Of a stretch of DNA of 64,000 bases, positions 50,613-59,898 are shown piece by piece. How positions within the stretch are numbered: the first letter of the stretch is position 1; each line of letters begins with the position of its first letter. The stretch covers positions 932,501 to 996,500 of the forward strand of contig NQOF01000001.1 of assembly GCA_002270465.1 (NCBI GenBank), read 5' to 3'. The stretch comes from Blautia hominis (GTDB taxonomy: Bacteria; Bacillota; Clostridia; Lachnospirales; Lachnospiraceae). The translations under genes and the position numbers were made by a program. The notes under the pieces are model-generated. The model was not told the DNA's origin, made no database searches, and worked only from the letters and a program-made list of their open reading frames with translations.

Positions 50613-50668
50613 TTGACAATGGGCTTATAAACGCGTATTATTGTATTAAGCAATTAGTACAGTAATAC
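50613..50668 (+). promoter_or_regulatory. Promoter and operator of the GntR-ABC operon
   Basis: TTGACA (50613-50618) and TATTAT (50636-50641) are 17 bases apart. An inverted repeat GTATTATTGTA..TACAGTAATAC (50635-50645 and 50658-50668, one mismatch) overlaps the -10 and the start site. This suits autorepression by the YtrA-type regulator encoded next. Confidence 0.75.
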
Positions 50669-50685
50669 AGGAGGTGTTACATTAT

Positions 50686-51057
50686 ATGTCGTGGAAACTA
50701 AATCCAGATCGGCCTGTCTATGTACAGCTGATCGAGCGTATCACAACCGATATCATCGCCGGCATCTATCTGCCGGGGAGTAAACTTCCATCTGTGCGGG
50801 ACCTGGCACAGACTGCCGGTGTGAATCCCAACACAATGCAGAAAGCCTTGTCAGAGATGGAACGTACGAACCTGGTATACAGCCAGAGAACCAGCGGAAG
50901 ATTCATTACGGAGGACCTTAGTATGATAGATAGTCTGAAAACAGAACTTGCATCTGAACAAGTCAAAGAGTTTCTTGAAAAAATGGAAAAAATAGGCCTG
51001 TCTAAAGAGGACATCATAGGGCTGATCCAAAAAGTGAGCGAGGAGGAGAAAAAATGA
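50686..51057 (+). CDS. GntR-family regulator, YtrA type
   Basis: A 123-residue short GntR regulator. The winged helix-turn-helix covers residues about 10-75 (RPVYVQLIERITTDIIAGIY, LPSVRDLAQTAGVNPNTMQK), followed by a short dimerisation tail of about 45 residues and no effector domain, the hallmark of the YtrA subfamily. Members repress their own ABC operon and respond to cell-wall antibiotics. The ATG at 50686 follows AGGAGG by 11 bases; the GTG at 50674 overlaps that site. It overlaps the ABC ATPase gene by four bases (ATGA). Confidence 0.9.
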   Translation: MSWKLNPDRPVYVQLIERITTDIIAGIYLPGSKLPSVRDLAQTAGVNPNTMQKALSEMERTNLVYSQRTSGRFITEDLSMIDSLKTELASEQVKEFLEKMEKIGLSKEDIIGLIQKVSEEEKK

Positions 51058-51752
51058 GTACGATTTTTGACTGCCGGGGCCTGACAAAACGTTACGGCAA
51101 TAAACTGGCACTCGACCACATCGACTTATCACTGGAGCGTGGTAAAATTATCGGTCTGCTTGGCCCTAACGGCAGCGGCAAGACCACATTGATCAAACTG
51201 CTGAACGGGCTTCTGGTTCCCACTGAGGGTGAAATCTTTATTGACGGCAAGGCACCCGGTGTGGAGACAAAGAAGATCGTATCCTATCTGCCGGAACGCA
51301 CTTATCTGAACCGATGGATGAAGGTCTCTGATCTGATCTCCTATTTCTGTGACTTTTATGCGGATTTCGACAGGTCCCGGGCTTATGATATGCTGCAGAA
51401 GCTGAATATCAACCCTAACGACCGTTTAAGCACCATGTCCAAAGGTACTAAGGAAAAAGTACAGCTCATACTGGTCATGAGCCGCAGAGCCAGCCTGTAC
51501 TGCCTGGATGAGCCAATCGCGGGCGTGGACCCTGCAGCCAGGGATTATATCCTTTCCACTATTATCAACAACTACGACGAAAATGCAACCATCCTTATTT
51601 CCACTCATTTGATCTCCGATGTGGAAAACATTCTGGATGATGTGATCTTTATTCAGAACGGCCATATCCGCATGCAGGACAGTGTGGACAATATCCGCCT
51701 TGCAAAAGGCATTTCTGTGGATAGTCTGTTCCGGGAGGTGTTCAAATGTTAA
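51054..51752 (+). CDS. ABC transporter ATP-binding protein
   Basis: A 232-residue ABC ATPase. Walker A GLLGPNGSGKTTLIKLLNGL, signature LSTMSKGTKEKVQLIL (LSGGQ replaced by MSKGT, as in antibiotic and YtrB-type exporters), Walker B SLYCLDEPIAGVDPAARD and H-loop TILISTHLISDVEN are all present. It overlaps the GntR gene and the following permease gene, which shows coupling. With them it probably forms a regulated exporter for envelope stress or antibiotic peptide, by analogy. Confidence 0.93.
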   Translation: MSTIFDCRGLTKRYGNKLALDHIDLSLERGKIIGLLGPNGSGKTTLIKLLNGLLVPTEGEIFIDGKAPGVETKKIVSYLPERTYLNRWMKVSDLISYFCDFYADFDRSRAYDMLQKLNINPNDRLSTMSKGTKEKVQLILVMSRRASLYCLDEPIAGVDPAARDYILSTIINNYDENATILISTHLISDVENILDDVIFIQNGHIRMQDSVDNIRLAKGISVDSLFREVFKC

Positions 51753-52567
51753 AGAAACTATTCAAATATGAGTGGAGGTCTGTTTCCACACTACTATTTA
51801 TTGTACACGGAGCGCTTTTAGTTTATGCACTTATCGGGCGTATGGGATATCAAATTTATTTTTCAAAATATCTCTCTGATTCCAGCAACACCGTCATGGG
51901 AATCACAACTATGTTTTATGTGACCGTTTATGTTTTGGGGATCATGGCGGTCCTGCTCATGACCATGCTCTATCTGGCGATGCATATACAGAAGAGTTTC
52001 TTTTCCGATGAGGGCTACCTGACCCACACGCTTCCGGTATCACCCACACAGCTTTTGCTGTCTAAAATGTTTATCTATTGGATCTGGACAATACTTGACA
52101 TTATTTTTGTAGTCATCTCCATCGGTATCCTGCTGATCAATAAGGATACCTGGCCTGCTTTCACTCATGTATTGGGGGAAATGTGGCACTCCCTCAGTTC
52201 CCTGAGCGGATTTTCGGATATCATGAATACCATTATCTACCTGCTGTCCATTTTCATTGATTTCTTCTGCTTCTCTACGGGGCTGTTGATCTTTGCCATC
52301 TGCCTGGGCAGCCAATTTAAGACTCATAAAGTCATGGGGTCCGTACTGTCCTTCTTTGGCATTGTTATTGTAAGCAATATCGTAAATCTTATCATTAGCG
52401 GAATCACTCTTCCCGGTGGGATCGGAGCAACCCTAATGGTCACACGTGCCGGTGAGACTGTCGTAAACTATTCTTATATCGTGGAAACTATATGGTATCT
52501 CTTAGCCGGTATTTTCTTCTTCTTTGGCAGCAGATACATCTTGTCAAAAAAACTGAATCTGGAGTAA
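51746..52567 (+). CDS. ABC transporter permease
   Basis: A 273-residue membrane protein with six predicted helices (for example SVSTLLFIVHGALLVYALIG, FCFSTGLLIFAICLGSQF, IWYLLAGIFFFFGSRYIL). It belongs with the ABC-2-like permeases found next to YtrA-type ATPases. It overlaps the ATPase gene by seven bases and ends just before a strong terminator. Substrate unknown. Confidence 0.88.
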   Translation: MLKKLFKYEWRSVSTLLFIVHGALLVYALIGRMGYQIYFSKYLSDSSNTVMGITTMFYVTVYVLGIMAVLLMTMLYLAMHIQKSFFSDEGYLTHTLPVSPTQLLLSKMFIYWIWTILDIIFVVISIGILLINKDTWPAFTHVLGEMWHSLSSLSGFSDIMNTIIYLLSIFIDFFCFSTGLLIFAICLGSQFKTHKVMGSVLSFFGIVIVSNIVNLIISGITLPGGIGATLMVTRAGETVVNYSYIVETIWYLLAGIFFFFGSRYILSKKLNLE

Positions 52568-52581
52568 GGTATCAGAAAAAA

Positions 52582-52626
52582 ATGGCACAGAACCTGTTCG
52601 CAAGGTTCTGTGCCATCTCTTTTTAT
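52582..52626 (+). terminator. Terminator of the GntR-ABC operon
   Basis: ATGGCACAGAACC pairs with GGTTCTGTGCCAT around an 8-base loop, followed by CTCTTTTTAT. It lies between converging operons and may serve both. Confidence 0.9.
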
Positions 52627-52667
52627 ATCCTGCTGCAATGGATACAGCATCTTTACAGATACATTTC

Positions 52668-54914
52668 TTATACCATTCTGATCTTCTGTCCCACAAGGCT
52701 CTTCACTGAGTAATTACCGTTTCCACCTTCCACATGTACCAGGATCTCTCCGTCACAGCACCGGGCATGGGCTTTCATTACGGTATTTCCTTTGCAGTCC
52801 GGAATTTCCACTTCCGCCTCTTTTCCATCCGCAAATACGGACAGAAGGAGGGTCACACCGTCCGCAAAATCATACTCCGCTTCCCGGTCATTGTTTCCTA
52901 TGGGCAGAATAGTATTTTCTTTCACCATGAGCGGCAGAGAATGATAGTCATGGACTTCCTTATACCAGGTTCCGCCTTCCCGTGTCTCCCCTGTGATCAG
53001 GTTCACCCAGGTTCCCTTTGGCAGATAGTAATCCACTTCGCCTGACTCCTTAAAGATGGGAGCAGCAAGCAGAGAAGGACCGAACATATACTGGCGGTCC
53101 AGTGTGTCGCAGGCTCTGTCCTGGGGGAAATCCAGGAACATGGGCCGCAGAACCGGTGTCCCGTATGTATGGGAGCGCACAGCCTGCCCGTACAGATACG
53201 GCATAAGACGACATTTTAGGTTGACAAATTCTTTCAGCACCACGCAGGCTTCCTCATCAAAAAGCCACGGCACGCGGTAAGAGGAAGAACCGTGCAGACG
53301 GCTGTGTGAACTTAAAAGCCCGAATTGGCACCAGCGTTTGTAAATATCCGCGGGAGCTGTCTGCTCAAATCCACTGATATCATGGCTCCAGAAACCGAAA
53401 CCGCTGAGAGAAAGGGACAATCCGCCCCGCAGGGTCTCCGCCATGGAAACATAGGTAGCTGAGCAGTCACCACCCCAGTGTGCCGGGAATTTCTGTCCGC
53501 CTACGGTGGCAGAACGGGCAAAGAGGACAGCATCGCCTTTTCCTCTTTCTTCCTCCAAAAGTTGGAATACCGTCTGATTATATAAATAGGTATAGTAATT
53601 GTGCATCTTAACCGGGTCTGAGCCGTCAAAATAAGCAATATCCTTTACAGGCACCCTTTCACCGAAGTCTGTCTTAAAGCAGTCCACCCCCATGTCCAAA
53701 AGTGTCTTCAGTTTGCTCTGATACCATGCACAGGCATCCGGATTGGTGAAATCCACAAGTCCCATTCCCGGCTGCCACAGATCTGTCTGCCATACACTTC
53801 CGTCTGTGCGTTTTACCAGATATCCATTCTTACTGCCTTCCTCAAACAGACAGGATCTCTGGGCAATATAAGGGTTGATCCATACGCAGATTTTCAAACC
53901 TCTGTCATGGTACCTCTGCAGCATGGATTTGGGATCAGTAGTCACATTTGGATCCCATTTGAAGTTACACCACTCAAAAGCCTCCATCCAGTAACAGTCA
54001 AAATGGAACACATGCAGCGGAATATCCCTGTCAGCCATCCCCTGTATAAACCCGGAGGTGGTGTCCTCATCATAATCTGTTGTGAAGGAAGTGGTGAGCC
54101 AAAGGCCAAAGGACCAGGCCGGAGGCAGTGCCGGTTTTCCGGTCAGCTCTGTATATTTTTCCACGGTCCCCATTGGGCTTTGCCCGCTGATGAAATAATA
54201 GTCCAGGCGCTCCCCTTCCACGGAGAACTGGATCCTCTCCACCTTCTCGCTGGCGATCTCGTAAGCCACGTCCCCCTCATTGTCCACCAGGACGCCATAT
54301 CCCTTGTTGGTAATGTAAAACGGTATATTTTTGTAGGCGATCTCACTGGCTGTGCCGCCGTCTTCATTCCACATCTCAACAGTCTGCCCGTTTTTCACAA
54401 ACGGTGTAAAACGCTCGCCAAGGCCGTATACATACTCATCCACATCAATGAGGAGCTGTTCCACCATATAATTCTTACCGGTTTCCCTGTTATGCATGTG
54501 TGCAAGATTGCGGAAGCTGGACTCTGTCAGGAATTTCTCCCCCTCATAAAAAGCAAGCTTGTACGCATTGGGGGTCTTGTGGATCACAGCTTTCAAACTG
54601 CCGCTTGCAAAGGTAAGACAATCCTCTGTCTCGGTGATCTCTGCATGGGGATGGTTATTTTTTATTTCCGCAAAAGGCCCTTTATAAAGCGCGCCTGCAT
54701 GGTGAACGGCAGACACCTTGATAACCCCCTCCATGGGTGTTGAAAGAGTGACGGTCAGCATGGGAATATTAAGGGCATCCCCTCTGCCCGCAATATGCTT
54801 TCCGGGAAGATAAACCACAAGTTCATCTCCCTTAACGGTATGGCCCGCGTATTCTACGGCGTAGGCCGGGGTCATTTCGTCTCTTAACAGCCAATATCCA
54901 TTGGTAAATCTCAT
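52668..54914 (-). CDS. yicI: Alpha-xylosidase/alpha-glucosidase, GH31 (YicI type)
   Basis: A 748-residue GH31 retaining glycosidase. The YicI pattern is clear: YGLGERFTPFVKNGQTVEMW in the N-terminal beta-sandwich, HVFHFDCYWMEAFEWCNFKW, the nucleophile Asp in DCFKTDFGERVPV, and the acid/base Asp in AHWGGDCSATY. The C-terminal beta domains follow (MRPMFLDFPQDR). YicI cleaves alpha-1,6-xylosides such as isoprimeverose. Cytoplasmic: no signal peptide. Its start overlaps the yesL stop (ATGA). It is the last gene of the locus. Substrate is inferred from family motifs only. Confidence 0.9.
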   Translation of the reverse strand: MRFTNGYWLLRDEMTPAYAVEYAGHTVKGDELVVYLPGKHIAGRGDALNIPMLTVTLSTPMEGVIKVSAVHHAGALYKGPFAEIKNNHPHAEITETEDCLTFASGSLKAVIHKTPNAYKLAFYEGEKFLTESSFRNLAHMHNRETGKNYMVEQLLIDVDEYVYGLGERFTPFVKNGQTVEMWNEDGGTASEIAYKNIPFYITNKGYGVLVDNEGDVAYEIASEKVERIQFSVEGERLDYYFISGQSPMGTVEKYTELTGKPALPPAWSFGLWLTTSFTTDYDEDTTSGFIQGMADRDIPLHVFHFDCYWMEAFEWCNFKWDPNVTTDPKSMLQRYHDRGLKICVWINPYIAQRSCLFEEGSKNGYLVKRTDGSVWQTDLWQPGMGLVDFTNPDACAWYQSKLKTLLDMGVDCFKTDFGERVPVKDIAYFDGSDPVKMHNYYTYLYNQTVFQLLEEERGKGDAVLFARSATVGGQKFPAHWGGDCSATYVSMAETLRGGLSLSLSGFGFWSHDISGFEQTAPADIYKRWCQFGLLSSHSRLHGSSSYRVPWLFDEEACVVLKEFVNLKCRLMPYLYGQAVRSHTYGTPVLRPMFLDFPQDRACDTLDRQYMFGPSLLAAPIFKESGEVDYYLPKGTWVNLITGETREGGTWYKEVHDYHSLPLMVKENTILPIGNNDREAEYDFADGVTLLLSVFADGKEAEVEIPDCKGNTVMKAHARCCDGEILVHVEGGNGNYSVKSLVGQKIRMV

Positions 54915-55549
54915 AGCTGTGATTCCTCCAGTTCTTCTATTTTTGGTTCATGCTTTTTCAGTACCCGCTCCATAAATTCAGAACAAAGCAAAGCCGCTCC
55001 TCCCGGCACAACGATCATGGTATAGGGTATCCATGCCACGATGGCGGCGGAGGATACCAAAATAAACAGCAGCACAACCGTTGTCAGGAAATAACGCCCT
55101 GTCATGAACATGGACAGCTTCAAAATCCATCCCATCGGCATTTCAAATCTGGAAAGCGCAGGGAAGGCATAGCAGAGCATGCCTGCTGCATATATACTGA
55201 CACCATAGTACAGACAGATAAAAAACAATCCTATATATCCTGAAGTCTCTGCCTGCAGGATCCCCACATTTAACTGCAGGATAAACAATACCACCGCAAA
55301 AAGGATTTCAAGAAGGATACCGTCCTTTAAATTCCTTCTGTATGATCTCAGAAACTCTTCCAGTACATATCCCTCTTCTTTTTTGATCACCTTCACTGCA
55401 GTATAGTACATGGCAGTTGTAGATACACCGATCGTTATGATGGGGAGACATCCAATCAGCCAGAATAAACTCAATACAATTGTATTGAATATCTTATCTA
55501 TCACCTTTACATATTTACCGTCATAACCAAATATCGTACCATTGCCCAT
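54911..55549 (-). CDS. YesL-like DUF624 membrane protein
   Basis: A 212-residue membrane protein with five likely helices. FNTIVLSLFWLIGCLPIITI and the SRFEMPMGWILKLSMFMTGR segment fit DUF624/YesL, which accompanies CUT1 sugar transporters and YesMN two-component systems in Firmicutes. Its function is unknown; a role in transporter assembly has been suggested from linkage. It is coupled to the downstream yicI by overlapping start and stop codons. Confidence 0.85.
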   Translation of the reverse strand: MGNGTIFGYDGKYVKVIDKIFNTIVLSLFWLIGCLPIITIGVSTTAMYYTAVKVIKKEEGYVLEEFLRSYRRNLKDGILLEILFAVVLFILQLNVGILQAETSGYIGLFFICLYYGVSIYAAGMLCYAFPALSRFEMPMGWILKLSMFMTGRYFLTTVVLLFILVSSAAIVAWIPYTMIVVPGGAALLCSEFMERVLKKHEPKIEELEESQL

Positions 55550-55623
55550 ATGTCATCCCTGCTTTCTTTCCTTTTCTTTCACCTGCCGGCAGACAGCCTG
55601 CTCTGCCCGGCTGCCGGATCCGT

Positions 55624-57621
55624 TTAAAAAATGTCTTCCAGTTCCCCTGCCTTTACAAATACCGGAATGCTGTCATACGGAGCAGCGCACGTATACCCGG
55701 CACCGCCGTCGTATATCCTGTTGTCATTGATGTTCTTCCATTTTCCCTCCGGCAGATAAACATTCCGTTCTCTGACCCCTTCATACAGTACAGGGCAGAC
55801 CAGCACTTTACTTCCGAACATATATTGGTCCTCGATCTCCCATGCTTTTTTGTCATCCGGGAAATCATAGAACAACGGACGCATGATGGGTGTCCCTTTT
55901 TCATGGGCATCCTGCATCAGTGTCTTCACATACGGGCGCATCTTCTCACGCAGTTCCATATACTTTTTGCAGATTTCGTATACTTCTTCCCCGTAGCTCC
56001 ACACCTCGTTTTCCGCTCCGCTTATATGTTTTCCTCCTCCCGTAGTTCCAAGAGGCTCTTTGAACGGTTCACGGAATCCGTGCAGCCTCATGACCGGGCA
56101 GAACGCACCAAAGGCAAACCATCTGACAAAGCACTCTTTAAATGCATCATCATGGATGTTGCCGCCATGGAAGCCGCCGATATCAGTTGTCCACCACGGA
56201 ATACCGGCGATTCCCATGTTAAGTCCTGCTGCAAGCTGGTTTCTCAGCGCGCGGAAAGAGGAGTCAATATCACCGGACCAAACAAGCGCACCGTATTTCT
56301 GGCTGCCTGCCCATGCGCAGCGGAGAAGATTCACAATGTTCTCCTGCCCCTGTGCCTCCATGCCCTCATACGCCATACGCGCGTAATATTTGGGATATAA
56401 ATTTCCCACTTCCATATCTGCACCCAGGAAATAGCGGTAATGTTCAAATTCATATCCTGTAAATTCAGGCTCTGCCTCATCCAGCCAGAAGATTTTAATA
56501 CCCAGGTCATAATAATTTTTCTTTATCTTTTCCCACACATAATTTCTCCCGTCAGGGTTGGTCACATCTATGATGCAGGCATCCCCAAGCTGTCCAATCC
56601 GTTTTCCATACTCCGAGCGGGTCAGATAGCCCAGTTCCGTCATTTCCTCATAATTCTCGCTCTCCGCATCCACGGTAGGCCAGATGGATACCATCAGTTC
56701 AATCCCCATCTCTTTTAATTCCCTGACCATGGCTGCCGGGTCCGGCCAATAGTCTTGATCGAATTTCCAGTCTCCCTGATGGGGCCAGTGGAAGAAATCT
56801 ACAACGATGACATCTATGGGAAGGCCTCTCCTCTTATATTCCCTGGCAACCTCCAGAATCTCATCCTGGGTCTGGTAACGCAGCTTACACTGCCAGAATC
56901 CCATGCCGTAATCCGGCATCATGGGAACTTTTCCGGTGGCATCCGCATAGGCCTCCTCGATCTCAGCCGGGGTATCCCCCGCGGTGATCCAGTAATCCAT
57001 CTGCTTGGTTGACTCTGCGATCCATTCCGTAACGTTTTTTCCGAAAGTCACCTGACCAATAGCCGGGTTATTCCAGAGGATCCCATATCCCCTGTCTGAC
57101 AGGGCAAACGGAACACTTGCCTGTGAGTTCCTGTGAGCAAGCTCAATGATACAGCCCTTCACATTCAGATATGGCTGCTGGTACTGTCCCATACCGTAAA
57201 ATTTCTCATTCTCATATGCTTCAAACCGAACGGTCAGTTTAAAATTATCGGAGCACTGGCGGGGATGGAAGGTGCGGGGTACGATCTCCAGCGCGCTGGC
57301 AAATTTGCCGCTTCCCTCATACATGTCCCTGGTGCGGTCATACTCTTCCAAAAGGAGCTTTCCATCCTGATTATAATATTGAAGCACCCCGTTGTCCATG
57401 ACTTTACAGGTTAATCTGCCGTTGGTGATAACCGCCTTTTTCCCCTCAATGGAAATCTGTACATCTGTGTCCTTTGGCTCAAGAAGCGCACTGTCTGTAT
57501 CAGGAATAAATTCACTTCGCTGTGTGGCACGCACACGCAGGCTGTTCTCCCCCCACGGCTCGATCAGGAGTAATTCCTTATCCTGCCTTCTGTATAACTT
57601 GTTACCCACTTGTTTCAGCAT
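55624..57621 (-). CDS. GH31 glycosidase, second copy
   Basis: A 665-residue GH31 enzyme, closely similar to the product of 57794-59863 and less to YicI. Shared features are YGMGQYQQPYLNVKG, the D-x-D-rich strand VIVVDFFHWPHQGDWKF, the nucleophile Asp in IFWLDEAEPEFTG and the acid/base Asp in VWSGDIDSSF. The final PLFYDFPDDKKAWEIE lies in the C-terminal beta domain. The ATG at 57621 follows GAGGAGG; the frame to 57678 lacks a site. No signal peptide, so intracellular. It probably cleaves a different alpha-linkage from its neighbour; which one cannot be told. Confidence 0.9.
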   Translation of the reverse strand: MLKQVGNKLYRRQDKELLLIEPWGENSLRVRATQRSEFIPDTDSALLEPKDTDVQISIEGKKAVITNGRLTCKVMDNGVLQYYNQDGKLLLEEYDRTRDMYEGSGKFASALEIVPRTFHPRQCSDNFKLTVRFEAYENEKFYGMGQYQQPYLNVKGCIIELAHRNSQASVPFALSDRGYGILWNNPAIGQVTFGKNVTEWIAESTKQMDYWITAGDTPAEIEEAYADATGKVPMMPDYGMGFWQCKLRYQTQDEILEVAREYKRRGLPIDVIVVDFFHWPHQGDWKFDQDYWPDPAAMVRELKEMGIELMVSIWPTVDAESENYEEMTELGYLTRSEYGKRIGQLGDACIIDVTNPDGRNYVWEKIKKNYYDLGIKIFWLDEAEPEFTGYEFEHYRYFLGADMEVGNLYPKYYARMAYEGMEAQGQENIVNLLRCAWAGSQKYGALVWSGDIDSSFRALRNQLAAGLNMGIAGIPWWTTDIGGFHGGNIHDDAFKECFVRWFAFGAFCPVMRLHGFREPFKEPLGTTGGGKHISGAENEVWSYGEEVYEICKKYMELREKMRPYVKTLMQDAHEKGTPIMRPLFYDFPDDKKAWEIEDQYMFGSKVLVCPVLYEGVRERNVYLPEGKWKNINDNRIYDGGAGYTCAAPYDSIPVFVKAGELEDIF

Positions 57622-57704
57622 TCCAATACCTCCTCTTTCCAGAGCTTTTTTAGCCTGTCCAAATCCGTTATCAGGCACACTCCGGTCTTGTTTTCATATT
57701 TTGC

Positions 57705-57742
57705 AAAAGGGCTGCCCCAGTTTTACGTGCAGCAGCCCCTTC
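57705..57742 (-). terminator. Hairpin between the two GH31 paralogues
   Basis: GGGGCTGC pairs with GCAGCCC around a 17-base loop on the minus strand, followed by TTTTGC. It lies just after the tandem repeat that follows the upstream GH31 gene. Confidence 0.6.
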
Positions 57743-57745
57743 CAT

Positions 57746-57817
57746 TTAGAAGTTCAATTCATAATCATCTTAGAAGTTCAATTCATAATCATCTTAGAAG
57801 TTCAATTCATAATCATC
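57746..57817. repeat. Three tandem 24-base copies spanning a stop codon
   Basis: Three perfect copies of TTAGAAGTTCAATTCATAAT+CATC (24 bases each; 57746-57769, 57770-57793, 57794-57817). The third is the 3' end of the GH31 gene and codes for DDYELNF plus stop. The other two repeat the same eight codons, each with its own stop, downstream. Confidence 0.95.
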
Positions 57818-59863
57818 TTTTGTAAAGAGCGGAATCTGATCAATAGGTGCAGCCACAGCCACTGTCTGTCCGCCCTGATAAGTCTCGCCTGTCCATACAT
57901 GTTTCCAGGAAGCCCCTGCAGGAAGATATACTTCTTTTTCCTTCTGGCCTTTTTCCATGACCGGGGCAACTAATAGTTCAGGTCCGAACATATACTGTGT
58001 CTCATTTTCCCAGCACATTTTGTCCTCCGGGAAATCATAGAACAGAGGCCTCATGACAGGAGTTCCCTTTTCATGGGCTTCCTCCATCAGACTGCGCACA
58101 TAGGGGCGCATGGCTTCCCGCATTTCAATGTATTTCCTGCAGATTTCATAAACCTTATCCCCGTAGGACCAGATTTCATTGGGTGCTCCGGATACACACG
58201 CTGCGCCGCCTGTTGTCCCATACTGAGGCTGATATGGCATACGGTAGCCGTGCAGCCGCATAACCGGGCAGAAGGTACCGTATTCAAACCATCGGATCAG
58301 CACTTCATGGAAATCCTCGTCGTAGATGTTTGCTCCGAAAAATCCTCCGATATCCGTTGTCCACCACGGAATCCCCGCGATTCCCATATTAAGCCCTGCT
58401 GCGAACTGGTTCTGAAGGCTCTCAAAGGAGGAATGAATATCCCCTGACCATACCAGTGCTCCGTATCTCTGGCTTCCTGCCCATGCACAACGCAGCAGAT
58501 TGACAATATTCTCCTGCCCCTCTTTTTTCATACCTTCAAAGAAGGTCTGTGCATACATTGCCGGATAGATATTTCCGATCTGGACATTCGGCCCCAGATG
58601 ATAGCGGTAGTTCTCAAAATCATACACCGTATATTCCGGTTCTGCTTCATCCAGCCAGAAAATCTTCACACCCTTGTCATAATAGTTCTGCTTTGCCTTA
58701 TTCCACACATACTCTCTGGCTTCCGGATTGGTCGGGTCATACTGGATGGTGTTGCCCATATAAGTGTTGTCAATGCGGACACCTTTTTCCACCCGTGTGA
58801 GAAGGCCTTTTGCCTTCATCTCCTCAAAATTCTCACTTTTATAGTCCACCATAGGCCAGATGGAAACCATCAGTTCTATTCCCATCTCCTTCAGCTCTGC
58901 GATCATAGCATCCGGGTCAGGCCAGTATGTCTCATCAAATCTCCAGTCCCCCTGTTTCGGCCAGTGGAAGAAATCCACGACAATGACGTCAATGGGAATC
59001 TGGCGGCGTTTATACTCTCTGGCCACCTCCAAAAGTTCTTCCTGTGTCTGGTATCTGAGCTTACACTGCCAGAATCCCATGCCGTATTCAGGCATCATGG
59101 GAACTTTTCCTGTGGCATCCGCATAGGCTTCTTCAATTTCGGCGGGGGTATCTCCTGCTGTGATCCAATAATCCAATTTCTTAGTGGATCTTGCTTCCCA
59201 TGTGGTGATATTTTTATTAAAGCTCACACGGCCCACTGCCGGATTATTCCATAAAAATCCATAACCCAGAGATGACAATGCAAAGGGCACGCTGGCCTGT
59301 GAATTTCTGTGTGCCAGCTCCAGCTCCGCCCCTTTTACGTTTAAGAACTTCTGCTGGTACTGTCCCATACCGTAAAGCTTCTCCTCAGGATTGGATTCAA
59401 ACCGCATGGTGAGCTGGTAATCGCCTCCGATGATAGGTTTAAATTCCCTCGCCTCAACCTCCAGAGAACTGCAGGTATCTGCAAACATGTCCTCTCTGTT
59501 GCGGACATATTCTTCCAGAAGCACTTCCCCTTTCCGGTTGTAAAAGGTTATCTTTCCGATATTATTTACTACTGCTTTGATATCCCCATTGGTGATCTCT
59601 GCGGAAAAATCATGTATCACAACTTTGGCTTCCTGGCATCCCTCCGGTTTACCGTCCAGTGCCCAAAGCTCCTCCGGCATCTGGGGCATCTTGGAGGCGC
59701 GGACACGGAGGCTGTTTCGCCCCCAGGGTTCCACAATGACACGCTCCGCATCGTAACGGTAATACAGTGCATGATCCTTTTCCTCAAAATATCCCAGCAA
59801 AAACTGATTGTCTGAACGAAAATCTCCTGTTGATGCATCTTCTCTTTTTATAATATCCGTCAT
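57794..59863 (-). CDS. GH31 glycosidase, first copy
   Basis: A 689-residue GH31 enzyme. It begins with an extra 20 residues before the shared core. Motifs are VIVEPWGRNSLRVRAS, YGMGQYQQKFLNVKG, VIVVDFFHWPKQGDWRFDE, nucleophile Asp in IFWLDEAEPEYTV, acid/base Asp in VWSGDIHSSF and PLFYDFPEDKMCWENE. It pairs with 55624-57621 as a tandem duplicate. GAGGAC precedes the ATG. It follows the permease gene by 35 bases, so it belongs to the sugar-transport operon. The C-terminal codons and stop are triplicated in tandem. Confidence 0.92.
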   Translation of the reverse strand: MTDIIKREDASTGDFRSDNQFLLGYFEEKDHALYYRYDAERVIVEPWGRNSLRVRASKMPQMPEELWALDGKPEGCQEAKVVIHDFSAEITNGDIKAVVNNIGKITFYNRKGEVLLEEYVRNREDMFADTCSSLEVEAREFKPIIGGDYQLTMRFESNPEEKLYGMGQYQQKFLNVKGAELELAHRNSQASVPFALSSLGYGFLWNNPAVGRVSFNKNITTWEARSTKKLDYWITAGDTPAEIEEAYADATGKVPMMPEYGMGFWQCKLRYQTQEELLEVAREYKRRQIPIDVIVVDFFHWPKQGDWRFDETYWPDPDAMIAELKEMGIELMVSIWPMVDYKSENFEEMKAKGLLTRVEKGVRIDNTYMGNTIQYDPTNPEAREYVWNKAKQNYYDKGVKIFWLDEAEPEYTVYDFENYRYHLGPNVQIGNIYPAMYAQTFFEGMKKEGQENIVNLLRCAWAGSQRYGALVWSGDIHSSFESLQNQFAAGLNMGIAGIPWWTTDIGGFFGANIYDEDFHEVLIRWFEYGTFCPVMRLHGYRMPYQPQYGTTGGAACVSGAPNEIWSYGDKVYEICRKYIEMREAMRPYVRSLMEEAHEKGTPVMRPLFYDFPEDKMCWENETQYMFGPELLVAPVMEKGQKEKEVYLPAGASWKHVWTGETYQGGQTVAVAAPIDQIPLFTKDDYELNF

Positions 59864-59898
59864 TTCTTGTCCTCACTGTTATAATAAACTGCTGCTTT

